DNA of 10,011 nucleotides from Candidatus Solibacter sp. (GCA_017883345.1 JADGNT010000111.1:1-10011); one strand, 5' to 3'. Shown: positions 1 to 6,580, counted from the first letter of the stretch. Numbers and translations: made by a program. Notes: generated by a model from the sequence alone, not told the origin.

Positions 1-1
1 G

Positions 2-112
2 GCCAACCCCAATGAGGGGTTCCGCAAGATTACCATCGACCCGACCAACGATCCCGGCAAGAAGTGGCGCATCCGCAGCCGGCCGGGTTATCGCCCCAGT
101 CGCGTGCTGTAG
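2..112 (+). CDS. C-terminal end of a VWFA-related (acidobacterial type) protein, 5' part outside window
   Basis: An open frame enters from the left edge and stops with TAG at 110-112, leaving 36 visible codons. The tail contains NPNEGFRKITID and then KKWRIRSRPGYRPSR. This matches, from memory, the usual ending of the VWFA-related proteins that are abundant in Acidobacteria (pattern 'FRKI...V...RPG.KVRAR.GY'). Members are exported proteins of several hundred residues with a von Willebrand A-like domain; their function is poorly known. The domain itself is outside the window, so the call rests only on the tail. The gene converges on the minus-strand gene ending at 123, with 10 bases between the two stops and no terminator visible between them. 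Confidence 0.55.
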   Translation, partial: ANPNEGFRKITIDPTNDPGKKWRIRSRPGYRPSRVL

Positions 113-122
113 GGGGCTGGTG

Positions 123-1157
123 TCACGGCTGGTACCGCGGCATCCGCTTCCATTCGGCGGTGGAGCCGGGGTTCGGATTGGCGCTGGGGTCATCGCTGCC
201 GAGATAGTTGCCCTGGTTGTCGCTCCAATAGTATTTGTAGGTTGTGGGCAGTTGCACCGGCGTGCTTGTCCCGAAGGGATTCACGTAGGTTTGGACGCCG
301 CCGAGGTTCTCGCGCACCTGGAAAGCCCTGCGGTCCACGGACTTGTTCCTGTCATCGGTTACCTGTTGCCAGTTCCGCTGGGACCAATCGCGGTATTGGC
401 GAGCGGCCTCCGCGTACGCAGTGGAGTTTTTCAGGTTTTGAGCCATGATGCCGCGCCTGCCGAAGGCGGCGCCGTTGGTAGCGGATATCTGTTCGGCCAC
501 CAGGGGCAGCCAGGAAGCATACCCCGGCCATTGGCTGGCCTCGGAAAGGGCCGCGGTCATTGCCATCACCGCGGTGTCATAGGCAGGGAAGATGTGGCAC
601 TTGACCGTCCCGCGGCAGGCCACGCCGCGGATGGAATAGGTGACGTCGAACTGGTAGGCGTGGGCGAAGCCGGCAACCGGAGCCGCCTGCCGGGGCTGGC
701 CAATCTGGAGGTTCTCCGGCCGCAGAGCCGAGAGCTTCTCGTAAACAAACTGGCCGGGCGGATAGTTGACGGGGAGACCGGCGTTGCCCACCATCACTGT
801 GAAGGCCTTGTTGTCCGGCGCAACAAGAGTCAGGGCAAACTGACCGTCTTCCCCGACGCGCCAGCCTTGCGGGAGGGCGTACGAGAAGAACCGTCCGTTG
901 CCGATGCCGAGGCTGGGGGCCGGCGGCGCGGGGTCTGAAGCAACTGGTTTAACGGAAAACATATTCTGTGGAAGTTTCTTCTGTATAGTCTTTTTCTGTG
1001 CTGTCTGTGCGGCGGCGGGCGCCGGGTTGCCGGTGCCGCCGGGGAGCGAGAAAAGTACGGCGCACAGTATGACACGCCGGGCGGCGGATTCTGCAGAGCG
1101 CCGCGCGTGATATCCGGGATTTTCGTTTTGACGCCCACTTTGCGAATCGGTACACAT
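123..1157 (-). CDS. secreted protein of unknown function with a C-terminal 'GVQTYVNP...WKRM' domain
   Basis: A 344-residue protein when started at the ATG at 1155-1157, which follows a GAGGGA about ten bases upstream. The frame continues upstream to a TTG at 1214, but that stretch overlaps transposase debris and is less likely to be coding. After a long polar, Arg-rich stretch comes a hydrophobic core VILCAVLFSLPGG and an Ala-rich AAAQ cleavage-like site, so export is likely although the n-region is unusually long. Next comes a Lys/Pro linker, then a beta-rich region starting near YALPQGWRVGEDG that resembles the PsbP/DcrB-like 'user-friendly lipoprotein' pattern. The end carries GVQTYVNPFG, LPTTYKYYWSDNQGNY and a final WKRM. 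From memory, this ending recurs in exported bacterial proteins of unknown function. No catalytic residues are recognisable. A function is not assignable. Confidence 0.75.
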   Translation of the reverse strand: MCTDSQSGRQNENPGYHARRSAESAARRVILCAVLFSLPGGTGNPAPAAAQTAQKKTIQKKLPQNMFSVKPVASDPAPPAPSLGIGNGRFFSYALPQGWRVGEDGQFALTLVAPDNKAFTVMVGNAGLPVNYPPGQFVYEKLSALRPENLQIGQPRQAAPVAGFAHAYQFDVTYSIRGVACRGTVKCHIFPAYDTAVMAMTAALSEASQWPGYASWLPLVAEQISATNGAAFGRRGIMAQNLKNSTAYAEAARQYRDWSQRNWQQVTDDRNKSVDRRAFQVRENLGGVQTYVNPFGTSTPVQLPTTYKYYWSDNQGNYLGSDDPSANPNPGSTAEWKRMPRYQP

Positions 1158-1210
1158 CGTATTCTGTCCCTCGGCCAAGCATCTCAGTTTCGAACGTCTG
1201 CGGGTGCGAG

Positions 1211-1353
1211 TCAAGGCCGTACCCCGCTCTCCAAGCCCAATCGTTCATCCAGTTCGCGCACCAGATAGCTCCCGGCGGAGGGTTCGATAGTGACCTCCAA
1301 CGCGAATTCTGAAGCGCCCTTGGAGGCCGCGAAACTGAAGAGACCTTTTTCAT
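1211..1353 (-). pseudogene. N-terminal remnant of an IS1380-like transposase, frameshifted and truncated
   Basis: Read on the minus strand, one frame gives FSFAASKGASEFALEV, then EPSAGSYLVRELDERLGL, and stops at the TGA at 1211-1213 after only about 40 residues. The RELDERLGL segment resembles the conserved N-terminal 'LLLRELDERLGL' region of IS1380-family transposases. The natural start, ATG at 1351-1353, lies in a different frame and is followed by AAAAAGG. One base missing from that A-run would restore ATG-AAA-AAA-GGT in frame with the rest. The remainder of the element is absent, so this is a dead fragment. The flank at 1354-1445 holds an AT-rich tract with two T6 runs (about 1364-1377) and a G-poor, C-rich stretch, with no gene seen. 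The family call is from memory of one motif and is moderate. Confidence 0.45.
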
Positions 1354-1445
1354 TTCCCCAACATTTTTTATTTTTTCCGTTCCCCCTCAACCACTTACCG
1401 CCACCCTCCCCAAATCCCCCACCACCCGCGTGCTAAATCGTAGTC

Positions 1446-2117
1446 ATGGCAACCCCAGCTCAAATCGACGCCAATCGCGCCAACGCGCAGAAATCTACCG
1501 GACCCCGCTCCGCCGAGGGCAAGTCCGCCTCCCGCTTCAACGCCCTGAAGCACGGCATCGACGCCGCTTCCATCGTCATCCCCGGCGAAGACCCCGCCGA
1601 TTACGACTCTCTCGCCGCCCACTACCACCACGAGTTCCGCCCCCAATCCGCCTCCGAATCCTTCCACGTCGATACCATGCTCCGCGCCGATTGGCAGAAG
1701 CGCCGCCTCCAACGCGTCGAGGCTGACCTCTACCACACCGTCCTCGCCGAATCGCCCGGCAACTCCCTCGCTGCCGTACTCCTCGCCGAGTCCCCAGCCG
1801 CCAAACTCCTGGTCCGCGTCCAGCGCCAGATCGCCGCCTTCGAACGCACCTGGCACCGCGCCAATACCGAACTCCGCCGCGCCCACGCACAAGCCGAGCC
1901 CGCCGCCGTTGGGTCCTTCGACAAGTACCTCGACTTCCTCTGTGCCAAGCCCGCCCCCGGCGAATTGGCTTCGTTCCCGCAATCCGCCGACAGCGAACTC
2001 CCAGACTCCCCCGCCGCCCTCACTTCGCCCCGGAACTGGCCGCCAATGGTGGGGCATGCTTCAGCTTGCCAATCCGAGCGAAGCTCGGACGCCGCCCCTG
2101 ACATGAGGAACTTATAA
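1446..2117 (+). CDS. small hypothetical protein of the STGPR/ALKHG family
   Basis: A 223-residue protein beginning MATPAQIDANRANAQKSTG, followed by PRSAEGKSASRFNALKHGI near residues 20-38. This 'R.NA.KSTGPR..EGK..S..NALKHG' opening marks a family that is common, often multicopy, in Acidobacteria, Planctomycetes and some Proteobacteria, and whose function is unknown to me. The middle, about 45-155, is predicted helical and charged (DTMLRADWQKRRLQRVEADL, VQRQIAAFERTWHRANTELRR), so a coiled coil is possible. There are no membrane segments or signal peptide. Codons strongly favour C at the third position, more so than in the downstream permease. No clear ribosome site precedes the ATG. The last 20 or so residues (MVGHASACQSERSSDAAP) are encoded by a twin-hairpin DNA repeat and are probably not ancestral protein. 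Only four bases separate its stop from the permease ATG at 2122, so the genes may be co-transcribed. Confidence 0.75.
   Translation: MATPAQIDANRANAQKSTGPRSAEGKSASRFNALKHGIDAASIVIPGEDPADYDSLAAHYHHEFRPQSASESFHVDTMLRADWQKRRLQRVEADLYHTVLAESPGNSLAAVLLAESPAAKLLVRVQRQIAAFERTWHRANTELRRAHAQAEPAAVGSFDKYLDFLCAKPAPGELASFPQSADSELPDSPAALTSPRNWPPMVGHASACQSERSSDAAPDMRNL
2053..2089. repeat. twin-hairpin REP-like repeat inside the 3' end of the STGPR gene
   Basis: Two adjacent hairpins can be read directly. The first is at 2053-2070: arms GGCATGC and GCTTGCC (6 of 7 pairs) around loop TTCA. The second is at 2073-2089: arms TCCGAGC and GCTCGGA (7 of 7 pairs) around loop GAA. Only two bases separate them. Paired short palindromes are the hallmark of REP/BIME-type intergenic repeats. 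Here they lie in frame and encode the tail GHASACQSERSSDA of the STGPR protein, just upstream of the permease gene. In RNA they could also act as a processing or mRNA-stabilising element between the two genes. That it recurs in the genome is inference. Confidence 0.55.
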
Positions 2118-2118
2118 T
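2113..2118 (+). promoter_or_regulatory. possible -10 box (TATAAT) just ahead of the permease start
   Basis: A perfect TATAAT lies four to nine bases before the first permease ATG (2122). No acceptable -35 is found 16-18 bases upstream, where the sequence is all G/C around GCCGCC. If used, transcription would begin near 2125, giving an essentially leaderless message that starts close to the second in-frame ATG at 2128. That ATG gives MSAFLLDLRYG, which resembles the usual start of ADOP proteins. GAGGA at 2105-2109 is 12 bases from the ATG at 2122, rather far for a ribosome site. Weak evidence. Confidence 0.2.
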
Positions 2119-2121
2119 AAG

Positions 2122-4563
2122 ATGTTTATGTCCGCTTTCCTGCTCGACTTACGCTACGGGGCGCGCATGCTGCGGCGCACTCCGGGCTTCGCCGCGATTG
2201 TGGTGGCGGTTCTGGCCCTCGGCATCGGCGCCAACAGCGCCGTGTTCAGCGTGGTGAACGCGGTCCTGCTGCGTCCCCTGCCCTACCACGATCCCGATCG
2301 CCTCTATCGTCTGGACGAAATCGATCCCAAGGGTCAACCCACCGGCGTGTCGCCCGCCGACGCGCGGATCTTTGGCGAGCGCATTCACGCCTTCGCGGAA
2401 CTCGCCGTGTCGCACTGGCAAAATGTGACCCTCACGGGTCCGCAGGGTCCGGAGAACGACTATGGCGGCAAAGTCTCGAGCCAGTGTTTCCGCATGCTCG
2501 GTCGGCCGGCGGCCCTGGGCCGTATCTTCCGCGATGAGGAGTTCCGTCCGGGCGCGCCCGCCGTCGTGATCCTTACGCACAAGCTCTGGACCCGCCGCTT
2601 TGCGGGCGACCGCGGCGTGCTGGGCAAGACCCTGCTCTTGAACGGCAACCCGCACACCATCGTCGGAGTCATGCCGGAAGATTTCTTTTACGACCAGCGC
2701 TTTGCGCTCTGGACGCCGTGGCAATTCACCGCCGGCGACACCGCCAAACGCGAGGACCGTACCCCCGCCGCCGTGCGCCTGCGCCCCGGAACCTCCCCCC
2801 AACAGGCGCAGGCGGACCTCCTGGCCGTGCTGCGCGAGATCGCGCCCGAAGACGCACGCAAGGGCTGGAACGTGCGGCTGGTACCGCTGGCCCAGCAACT
2901 CACCGGCCGTGTGCGCGCCAGCCTGCTGGTGTCGCTCGGCGCGGTGGCCTTCGTGCTCCTCATCGCCTGCCTGAATGTCGCCAACCTGCTGCTGGCACGG
3001 GCTTCGGACCGCGCCCGCGAAATCGCCGTGCGCACCGCGTTGGGCGCCGGACGGCTGCGCATGATCCGGCAACTGCTCACCGAAAGCCTGCTGCTCTCCG
3101 CCGCCGGTGGCACGGCCGGCCTGCTGTTGGGCGCGTGGGGCGCCCGCGCGCTGGTCACGCTGTTCCCCGGCCGCGACCCCGTGCCACGGCTGGGGCAGGC
3201 CCACCTGGATAGCGCGGTGCTGCTCTTCACCCTGGCGGTAACCCTGCTCACCGGCATAGTGTTCGGCCTGGCGCCGGCGCTGCACGCCTCGCGATCCAAT
3301 CTCACCGTGGCGCTCAAAGAAAGCGGCCGCGGCAACTCATCCGGCGCGCGTTCCGGCCGCGTGCGCAATTTCCTGGCGATCGGCGAGACCACGCTCTCCC
3401 TCATCCTGCTGGTGGGCGCGGGACTCATGCTGCGCAGCTTTCAACGCCTGATGGCGGTCAACCCCGGCTTCAATCCGGACCGCGTCCTCACCCTGCGCGT
3501 GCCTCTGCCCGCGGCCATCACCGGCAAGGCGCAGCAGCCCGCCTACTACACTCGAATCCTGGACCGGCTGGGCTCGCTCCCGGGATTGAATTCGGCCGGC
3601 CTGATCGCGCCGCTGCCGCTCGCCGACGTGGATGCCAACTCCACCTTCGTAGTGGAGGGACACGTACCGCCGAACGGCGAGCGCCAACTGGTGAAGCTGC
3701 GCGCCGTCAGTCCCGGCTACTTCCGCGCCATGGGCATCGGTCTGCGGCAGGGACGCGTTTTCGATGATGCTGTTATACGCGGTGACGCAAGCGACGCCAC
3801 ACGCGACGCAGCCGCCAGGGTCATCGTGGTCAGCGAGTCCCTGGTCCGCAAGTATTTCCCGCACGAGAACCCGATCGGCAGGCGGATTACGCAGGAGACG
3901 GCAGGCAAGGGACCATTCGCCACCGTCGTGGGTGTGGTCAACGACGTGCGCAATCTCAACCTGGGCGACGAACCGGAGCCGGAGATGTACTTCGACTATC
4001 GCCAGTTTTTCTTCGCCCCGTTTGCCATGACGCTGGTACTGCGCACCGTCGGCGCCGACCCCATGCAGGTGGCGGCGGCGGCGCAGAAGGAAATCCGCGC
4101 GATCGCGCCGGATCAACCCATCAGCGACGTGAAGACGATGCGCGATGTGGTGTCCGCCAATGTGTCGCAGCCGCGGTTCTACACTCTGCTGCTGGGGATT
4201 TACGCCGCCATCGCGTTGCTGCTGGCCGCCACGGGGTTATACGGCGTGCTCTCCTACGCGGTGAGCCAGAGGCTTCGGGAGATCGGTATCCGCCGGGCGT
4301 TGGGCGCCTCGCGCGGGAACATTCTCCTCCTGGTGATGCGCCACGCCCTGATGTTGGTTTCGATCGGCACGCTCCTCGGGCTGGCCGGCTCCTGGGCGCT
4401 GACGCGCCTGATCGCGGCGCAACTCTACCGCACCCAGGCGACCGATCCGGCCACCTTCGGCGCGGTCGCCGGATTGATGATCGCGCTCGCCTTGGCCGCC
4501 ACGTATGTTCCCGCGCGCCGCGCGCTCCAGGTGGACCCGGCGAGTGCGCTGCGCTGCGAATGA
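2122..4563 (+). CDS. ADOP-family (acidobacterial duplicated orphan permease) MacB/FtsX-like ABC permease
   Basis: An 813-residue inner-membrane protein with the full two-repeat ADOP layout. It opens with LLDLRYGARMLRRTPGFAAI. The first repeat has TM1 at about 22-50, a MacB-type periplasmic domain at about 55-255 and three TMs near 266-292, 318-346 and 365-387. The second repeat has a TM near 416-437, a periplasmic domain to about 680 and TMs near 687-715, 735-760 and 775-798. Each repeat carries the coupling motif that normally contacts an ATPase: REIAVRTALGAGR at 299-311 and REIGIRRALGAS at 719-730. KYFPHENPIGRRI at 577-589 is also typical of the family. Length fits the family (about 800). 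No ATP-binding partner or PadR regulator lies in the window, consistent with 'orphan' status. Substrate is unknown; relatives of MacB move peptides, antibiotics or lipoproteins. The start could be 2122 or 2128. Confidence 0.93.
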   Translation: MFMSAFLLDLRYGARMLRRTPGFAAIVVAVLALGIGANSAVFSVVNAVLLRPLPYHDPDRLYRLDEIDPKGQPTGVSPADARIFGERIHAFAELAVSHWQNVTLTGPQGPENDYGGKVSSQCFRMLGRPAALGRIFRDEEFRPGAPAVVILTHKLWTRRFAGDRGVLGKTLLLNGNPHTIVGVMPEDFFYDQRFALWTPWQFTAGDTAKREDRTPAAVRLRPGTSPQQAQADLLAVLREIAPEDARKGWNVRLVPLAQQLTGRVRASLLVSLGAVAFVLLIACLNVANLLLARASDRAREIAVRTALGAGRLRMIRQLLTESLLLSAAGGTAGLLLGAWGARALVTLFPGRDPVPRLGQAHLDSAVLLFTLAVTLLTGIVFGLAPALHASRSNLTVALKESGRGNSSGARSGRVRNFLAIGETTLSLILLVGAGLMLRSFQRLMAVNPGFNPDRVLTLRVPLPAAITGKAQQPAYYTRILDRLGSLPGLNSAGLIAPLPLADVDANSTFVVEGHVPPNGERQLVKLRAVSPGYFRAMGIGLRQGRVFDDAVIRGDASDATRDAAARVIVVSESLVRKYFPHENPIGRRITQETAGKGPFATVVGVVNDVRNLNLGDEPEPEMYFDYRQFFFAPFAMTLVLRTVGADPMQVAAAAQKEIRAIAPDQPISDVKTMRDVVSANVSQPRFYTLLLGIYAAIALLLAATGLYGVLSYAVSQRLREIGIRRALGASRGNILLLVMRHALMLVSIGTLLGLAGSWALTRLIAAQLYRTQATDPATFGAVAGLMIALALAATYVPARRALQVDPASALRCE

Positions 4564-4610
4564 GGCAACCGCTCCCTCGGAAGCCGTGAAAAAATCGGCT
4601 GGCAGGCGGA

Positions 4611-4689
4611 CCCAAAGGGTACCCCGCCGGCCCCACAAAGCACGCCAGGCCTTGTGCACCAGGGTGGCACAGACGGGGTACCCTCTGGG
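4611..4689. repeat. long inverted repeat downstream of the permease gene
   Basis: The arms are 4611-4626 (CCCAAAGGGTACCCCG) and 4674-4689, complementary at 15 of 16 positions, separated by 47 bases. A smaller pairing inside the loop (CACAA...TTGTG, about 4633-4655) gives the structure a branched look. It sits in the 262-base gap between the permease stop (4563) and the IPT-protein start (4826). No run of T follows either arm, so it is not a classical intrinsic terminator. It more likely belongs to a dispersed intergenic repeat family or is a small non-autonomous element, although no target duplication is visible. The rest of the gap holds a weak hairpin (4582-4600) and a candidate promoter, and no gene that I can support. 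Confidence 0.5.
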
Positions 4690-4771
4690 CCGGGAGCGGT
4701 TTCACGGTGGATCGGTCAAGCACCCCAGCCCCACAATCTTCAACGATTTTTTGGGAATTCCGGCACAACCC

Positions 4772-4800
4772 TTGAATTTCGGAGTCAATGGACATACCAT
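4772..4800 (+). promoter_or_regulatory. possible sigma-70-type promoter for the IPT-domain gene
   Basis: TTGAAT (4772-4777) and TACCAT (4795-4800) are spaced by exactly 17 bases. Each matches four of six consensus positions. Transcription would start near 4807, giving a leader of about 19 bases in front of the ATG at 4826, with GAGGGA at 4808-4813 as the ribosome site. The region is AT-richer than its surroundings. Such a match occurs by chance fairly often, so this is only a candidate. Confidence 0.3.
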
Positions 4801-4825
4801 CAGAGTCGAGGGAACGGATATTCAG

Positions 4826-5161
4826 ATGAAACTGTCTTCTGTCGTGCCGCTTTTGTTCGCTGCGACTCTTGTGCTGTTCGCCCAGGAGGCGATGCCCCGC
4901 ATGTCCTCGGTCGATCCGACAAGTGGGAAGGCAGGTGATGTGATTGCCGTTACCGGCGAGAACCTCGATAAGGGCACCGTTGGTAAGGTCTACCTCACCG
5001 ACGGTAAGAACGATTTCGTCTGCGAAGTCACCGAGCAGACCGCTACCTCGCTCAAGATCAAGATACCCGCCAAGGTCACCGGCCGCATGGCGCTGATGAT
5101 CCTGACGGTCGGCAAGGAGCCCAAGCTCATCGAGCAGCCGGTGAAAGTGACCATCGAATAG
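4826..5161 (+). CDS. small exported IPT/TIG-domain protein
   Basis: A 111-residue protein. Residues 1-20 are a signal peptide (MKLSS, then VVPLLFAATLVLFAQ, cleaved near AQ-EA). Almost all of the mature protein is one IPT/TIG immunoglobulin-like fold: it opens with PRMSSVDPTSGKAGDVIAVT near 24-43, the standard 'P.I..V.P.SG..GD.V.I.G.NL' start, and continues with GENLDKG, strands around VGKVYLTDG and TATSLKIKIPA. The fold usually serves as a spacer or binding module in cell-surface proteins; as a single-domain secreted protein its role is unknown. I chose ATG 4826 because the frame upstream lacks a better start and runs back through the repeat into the permease gene. Its TAG (5159-5161) directly abuts the stop of the convergent TPR gene. 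Confidence 0.82.
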   Translation: MKLSSVVPLLFAATLVLFAQEAMPRMSSVDPTSGKAGDVIAVTGENLDKGTVGKVYLTDGKNDFVCEVTEQTATSLKIKIPAKVTGRMALMILTVGKEPKLIEQPVKVTIE

Positions 5162-6331
5162 CTACATCCGCCGGTACGGCGTGTCGAGATACTTCCTGGA
5201 TTCCTGCGCCGCTTCCGCCTGCGGAGCGTAAGCGATGGCTTTTTTGTATGCCGCGATGGCCTCGGCGCGGCGCTGCTTCATGTCGTAGATCTGGCCCATC
5301 CGCAGGTACGCCTGCACGCCCGTATTCAGGTCCACTTCTTCGCCCGCCGCCGCCACCTTCTTCATGTTCTCCAGCGACCGGTCCAGGTCGTTGTACCAGA
5401 ATTGAATCGATCCCTCCTGGTAGTAGATCTTCTCCCACGGCAAGCGGTCGAAGCCGGGTGCGTGGCGCTGTTTGAGCCGCGCCACCTCCTCCAGCGCCTG
5501 CAATCCGCGCACGCCATCGCCGGACTGGCTGTACATTTGCCCCAGTTCCATGCGCAGGAGATAGTTTCGCGGATAGCGGCGGATGAGGTCCTGCACCAGC
5601 GGCACGGCCAGCTTGCTCTGGTTCTCGCGGCGGTATAACGCGCAGAGGAAGACCTCGGCGTCCACCCGGTTCAGCTTGCCGTTTTTGGCCACATCCTGCA
5701 CTGTCAGGATGCCCTTCGCCTTGTCGCCGCGGACACCGATCAGGAAGCCCAGCATCTTATATCCCAAGGGCAGGCTGCCCACGATGTAATCGTGCAACCC
5801 CTGCACCAGGCGGGCGTCCACGTTATTGGGCTCCAGTTCGCTGATGCGGTTGTGCAGCTTGCGCGCGGCGGTGGCGTCGCGCAGCGCATCGTGCCACGCC
5901 TTCTTCACCACCCAGAAATAGTTGGACCGCAGCCCGAGTGCGATCCCGCTCGCGTACATGGCCGCCGTGTCATTTGGATTCCGCTTGAGCCGCGCATCGG
6001 CCAGCGCCATGGCCTTGGCGATCTCGTCCAAAATGCGCTTCCCGGTCTCGGGTGTGGGATTCAGCTTGGGGCGCCGCAGAAAAGAATTGCTGCCCGAGAC
6101 GAGTTCGCTTTCGAGCGCGCCATTGCGGAACATTTCGCGGAAGATGAGCGTCTGCGCCAGGTGGTTGTGCAGGTCGGGCAGCCCGGGATACTGCGCGATG
6201 GCCTTTTCGAATACGGCAATGGCCTGGTCATAGTCCAGGTTGTAGAAGTGCGTGAAGCCCTCGTCAATCAGGGGTTGTTGGCCGCCCAGCGACGAGGCGA
6301 TCAGTGCCAGGAGCAAGGCAAGCTTGAGCAT
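5162..6331 (-). CDS. exported tetratricopeptide (TPR) repeat protein
   Basis: A 389-residue protein starting at an ATG preceded by AGAGGGAG. Residues 1-17 are a hydrophobic signal sequence (MLKLALLLALIASSLGG), so the protein is periplasmic or secreted. A TPR-like unit at about 23-56 carries FYNLDYDQAIAVFEKAIAQY. Helical repeats follow through about 100-300 (including RLKRNPNDTAAMYASGIALG, and DLIRRYPRNYLLRMELGQMY near 248-267), and a final TPR lies near 340-375 (AYLRMGQIYDMKQRRAEAIA). TPR arrays mediate protein contacts; no enzymatic domain is seen. It is downstream of queG on the same strand, but the 220-base gap is filled with repeats, so co-transcription is uncertain. Its stop abuts the stop of the IPT gene with no terminator between. 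Specific role unknown. Confidence 0.85.
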   Translation of the reverse strand: MLKLALLLALIASSLGGQQPLIDEGFTHFYNLDYDQAIAVFEKAIAQYPGLPDLHNHLAQTLIFREMFRNGALESELVSGSNSFLRRPKLNPTPETGKRILDEIAKAMALADARLKRNPNDTAAMYASGIALGLRSNYFWVVKKAWHDALRDATAARKLHNRISELEPNNVDARLVQGLHDYIVGSLPLGYKMLGFLIGVRGDKAKGILTVQDVAKNGKLNRVDAEVFLCALYRRENQSKLAVPLVQDLIRRYPRNYLLRMELGQMYSQSGDGVRGLQALEEVARLKQRHAPGFDRLPWEKIYYQEGSIQFWYNDLDRSLENMKKVAAAGEEVDLNTGVQAYLRMGQIYDMKQRRAEAIAAYKKAIAYAPQAEAAQESRKYLDTPYRRM

Positions 6332-6362
6332 CTCCCTCTATTATCCGCCCATCCCGGCCCCG

Positions 6363-6397
6363 GCGACCGCTCCCGACCCACGGGGTCCCCCGGTCGC
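6363..6397. repeat. nested inverted repeat upstream of the TPR gene
   Basis: The outer arms are GCGACCG (6363-6369) and CGGTCGC (6391-6397). Inside is a second perfect hairpin, GACCC (6375-6379) and GGGTC (6383-6387), around the three-base loop ACG. The two stems would stack across a small internal loop. It lies 32-66 bases before the TPR start codon, so on the minus-strand message it would be part of the leader if transcription starts upstream. It is separate from the GGGGACAG repeats that begin at 6407. Confidence 0.45.
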
Positions 6398-6406
6398 GGC
6401 GCTACA

Positions 6407-6580
6407 AAACCGGGGACAGACGGAACGTTTTCCAATTTCGGAAACCGGGGACGGACCTAATGTTTTCCGATTTCAAAACCGGAAAACCGGGGACAGACGG
6501 AACGTTTAAACCGGGGACAGACGGAACGTTTTCCGATTTATTATAGGGAAACTAGAAAACGTTCCGTCTGTCCCCGGTTT
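6407..6580. repeat. cluster of five GGGGACAG-type 26-bp repeats, the last two a perfect inverted pair
   Basis: A 26-base unit (core CCGGGGACAGACGGAACG) occurs four times in direct orientation. Copies are at 6407-6432, at 6442-6467 (diverged, 22 of 26), at 6484-6507 (cut two bases short) and at 6508-6533. It occurs once inverted, at 6555-6580. The first and fourth copies are identical, and the fourth and fifth are perfect reverse complements, giving a 26-bp stem with a 21-base loop (6534-6554). Intervals between the direct copies (35, 42 and 24 bases) are irregular, so this is not a CRISPR array. The motif resembles the widespread GGGGACAG-type intergenic repeats that I associate with Y1/RAYT-type transposases; no such transposase is in the window. 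The inverted copy forms the end of the queG reading frame. Confidence 0.75.

Noticed and set aside
12..938. 308-residue + strand frame opposite the secreted-protein gene
   Set aside because: It is antisense to the better-supported minus-strand gene (signal peptide, recognisable C-terminal domain); its own translation is low-complexity Arg/Gly/Val/Ala with no recognisable domain.
1361..1380. T-rich tract as an intrinsic terminator
   Set aside because: No GC-rich stem precedes the two T6 runs on either strand; it fits an AT-rich flank of the transposase remnant better.
1395..2057. 220-residue minus-strand frame opposite the STGPR gene
   Set aside because: Gly/Val-rich translation with no motif, typical of the antisense of a C-ending-codon gene.
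2101..2125. ACAT...ATGT inverted motif as a PadR operator before the permease
   Set aside because: The half-sites are 17 bases apart and in the opposite order to the known ATGT-N8-ACAT type; four-base matches are expected by chance.
2149..3285. 378-residue minus-strand frame inside the permease gene
   Set aside because: Antisense shadow of a clear ADOP permease; composition is Gln/Gly/His/Arg-rich without domain features.
4505..4825. Upstream extension of the IPT-protein frame to give 218 residues
   Set aside because: The extension overlaps the permease end in another frame and reads through the inverted repeat; a signal peptide begins precisely at the ATG at 4826.
6407..6533. Short CRISPR-like array
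   Set aside because: Copies are spaced 35, 42 and 24 bases apart with almost no unique spacer, one copy is diverged, one is inverted, and no cas gene is present.
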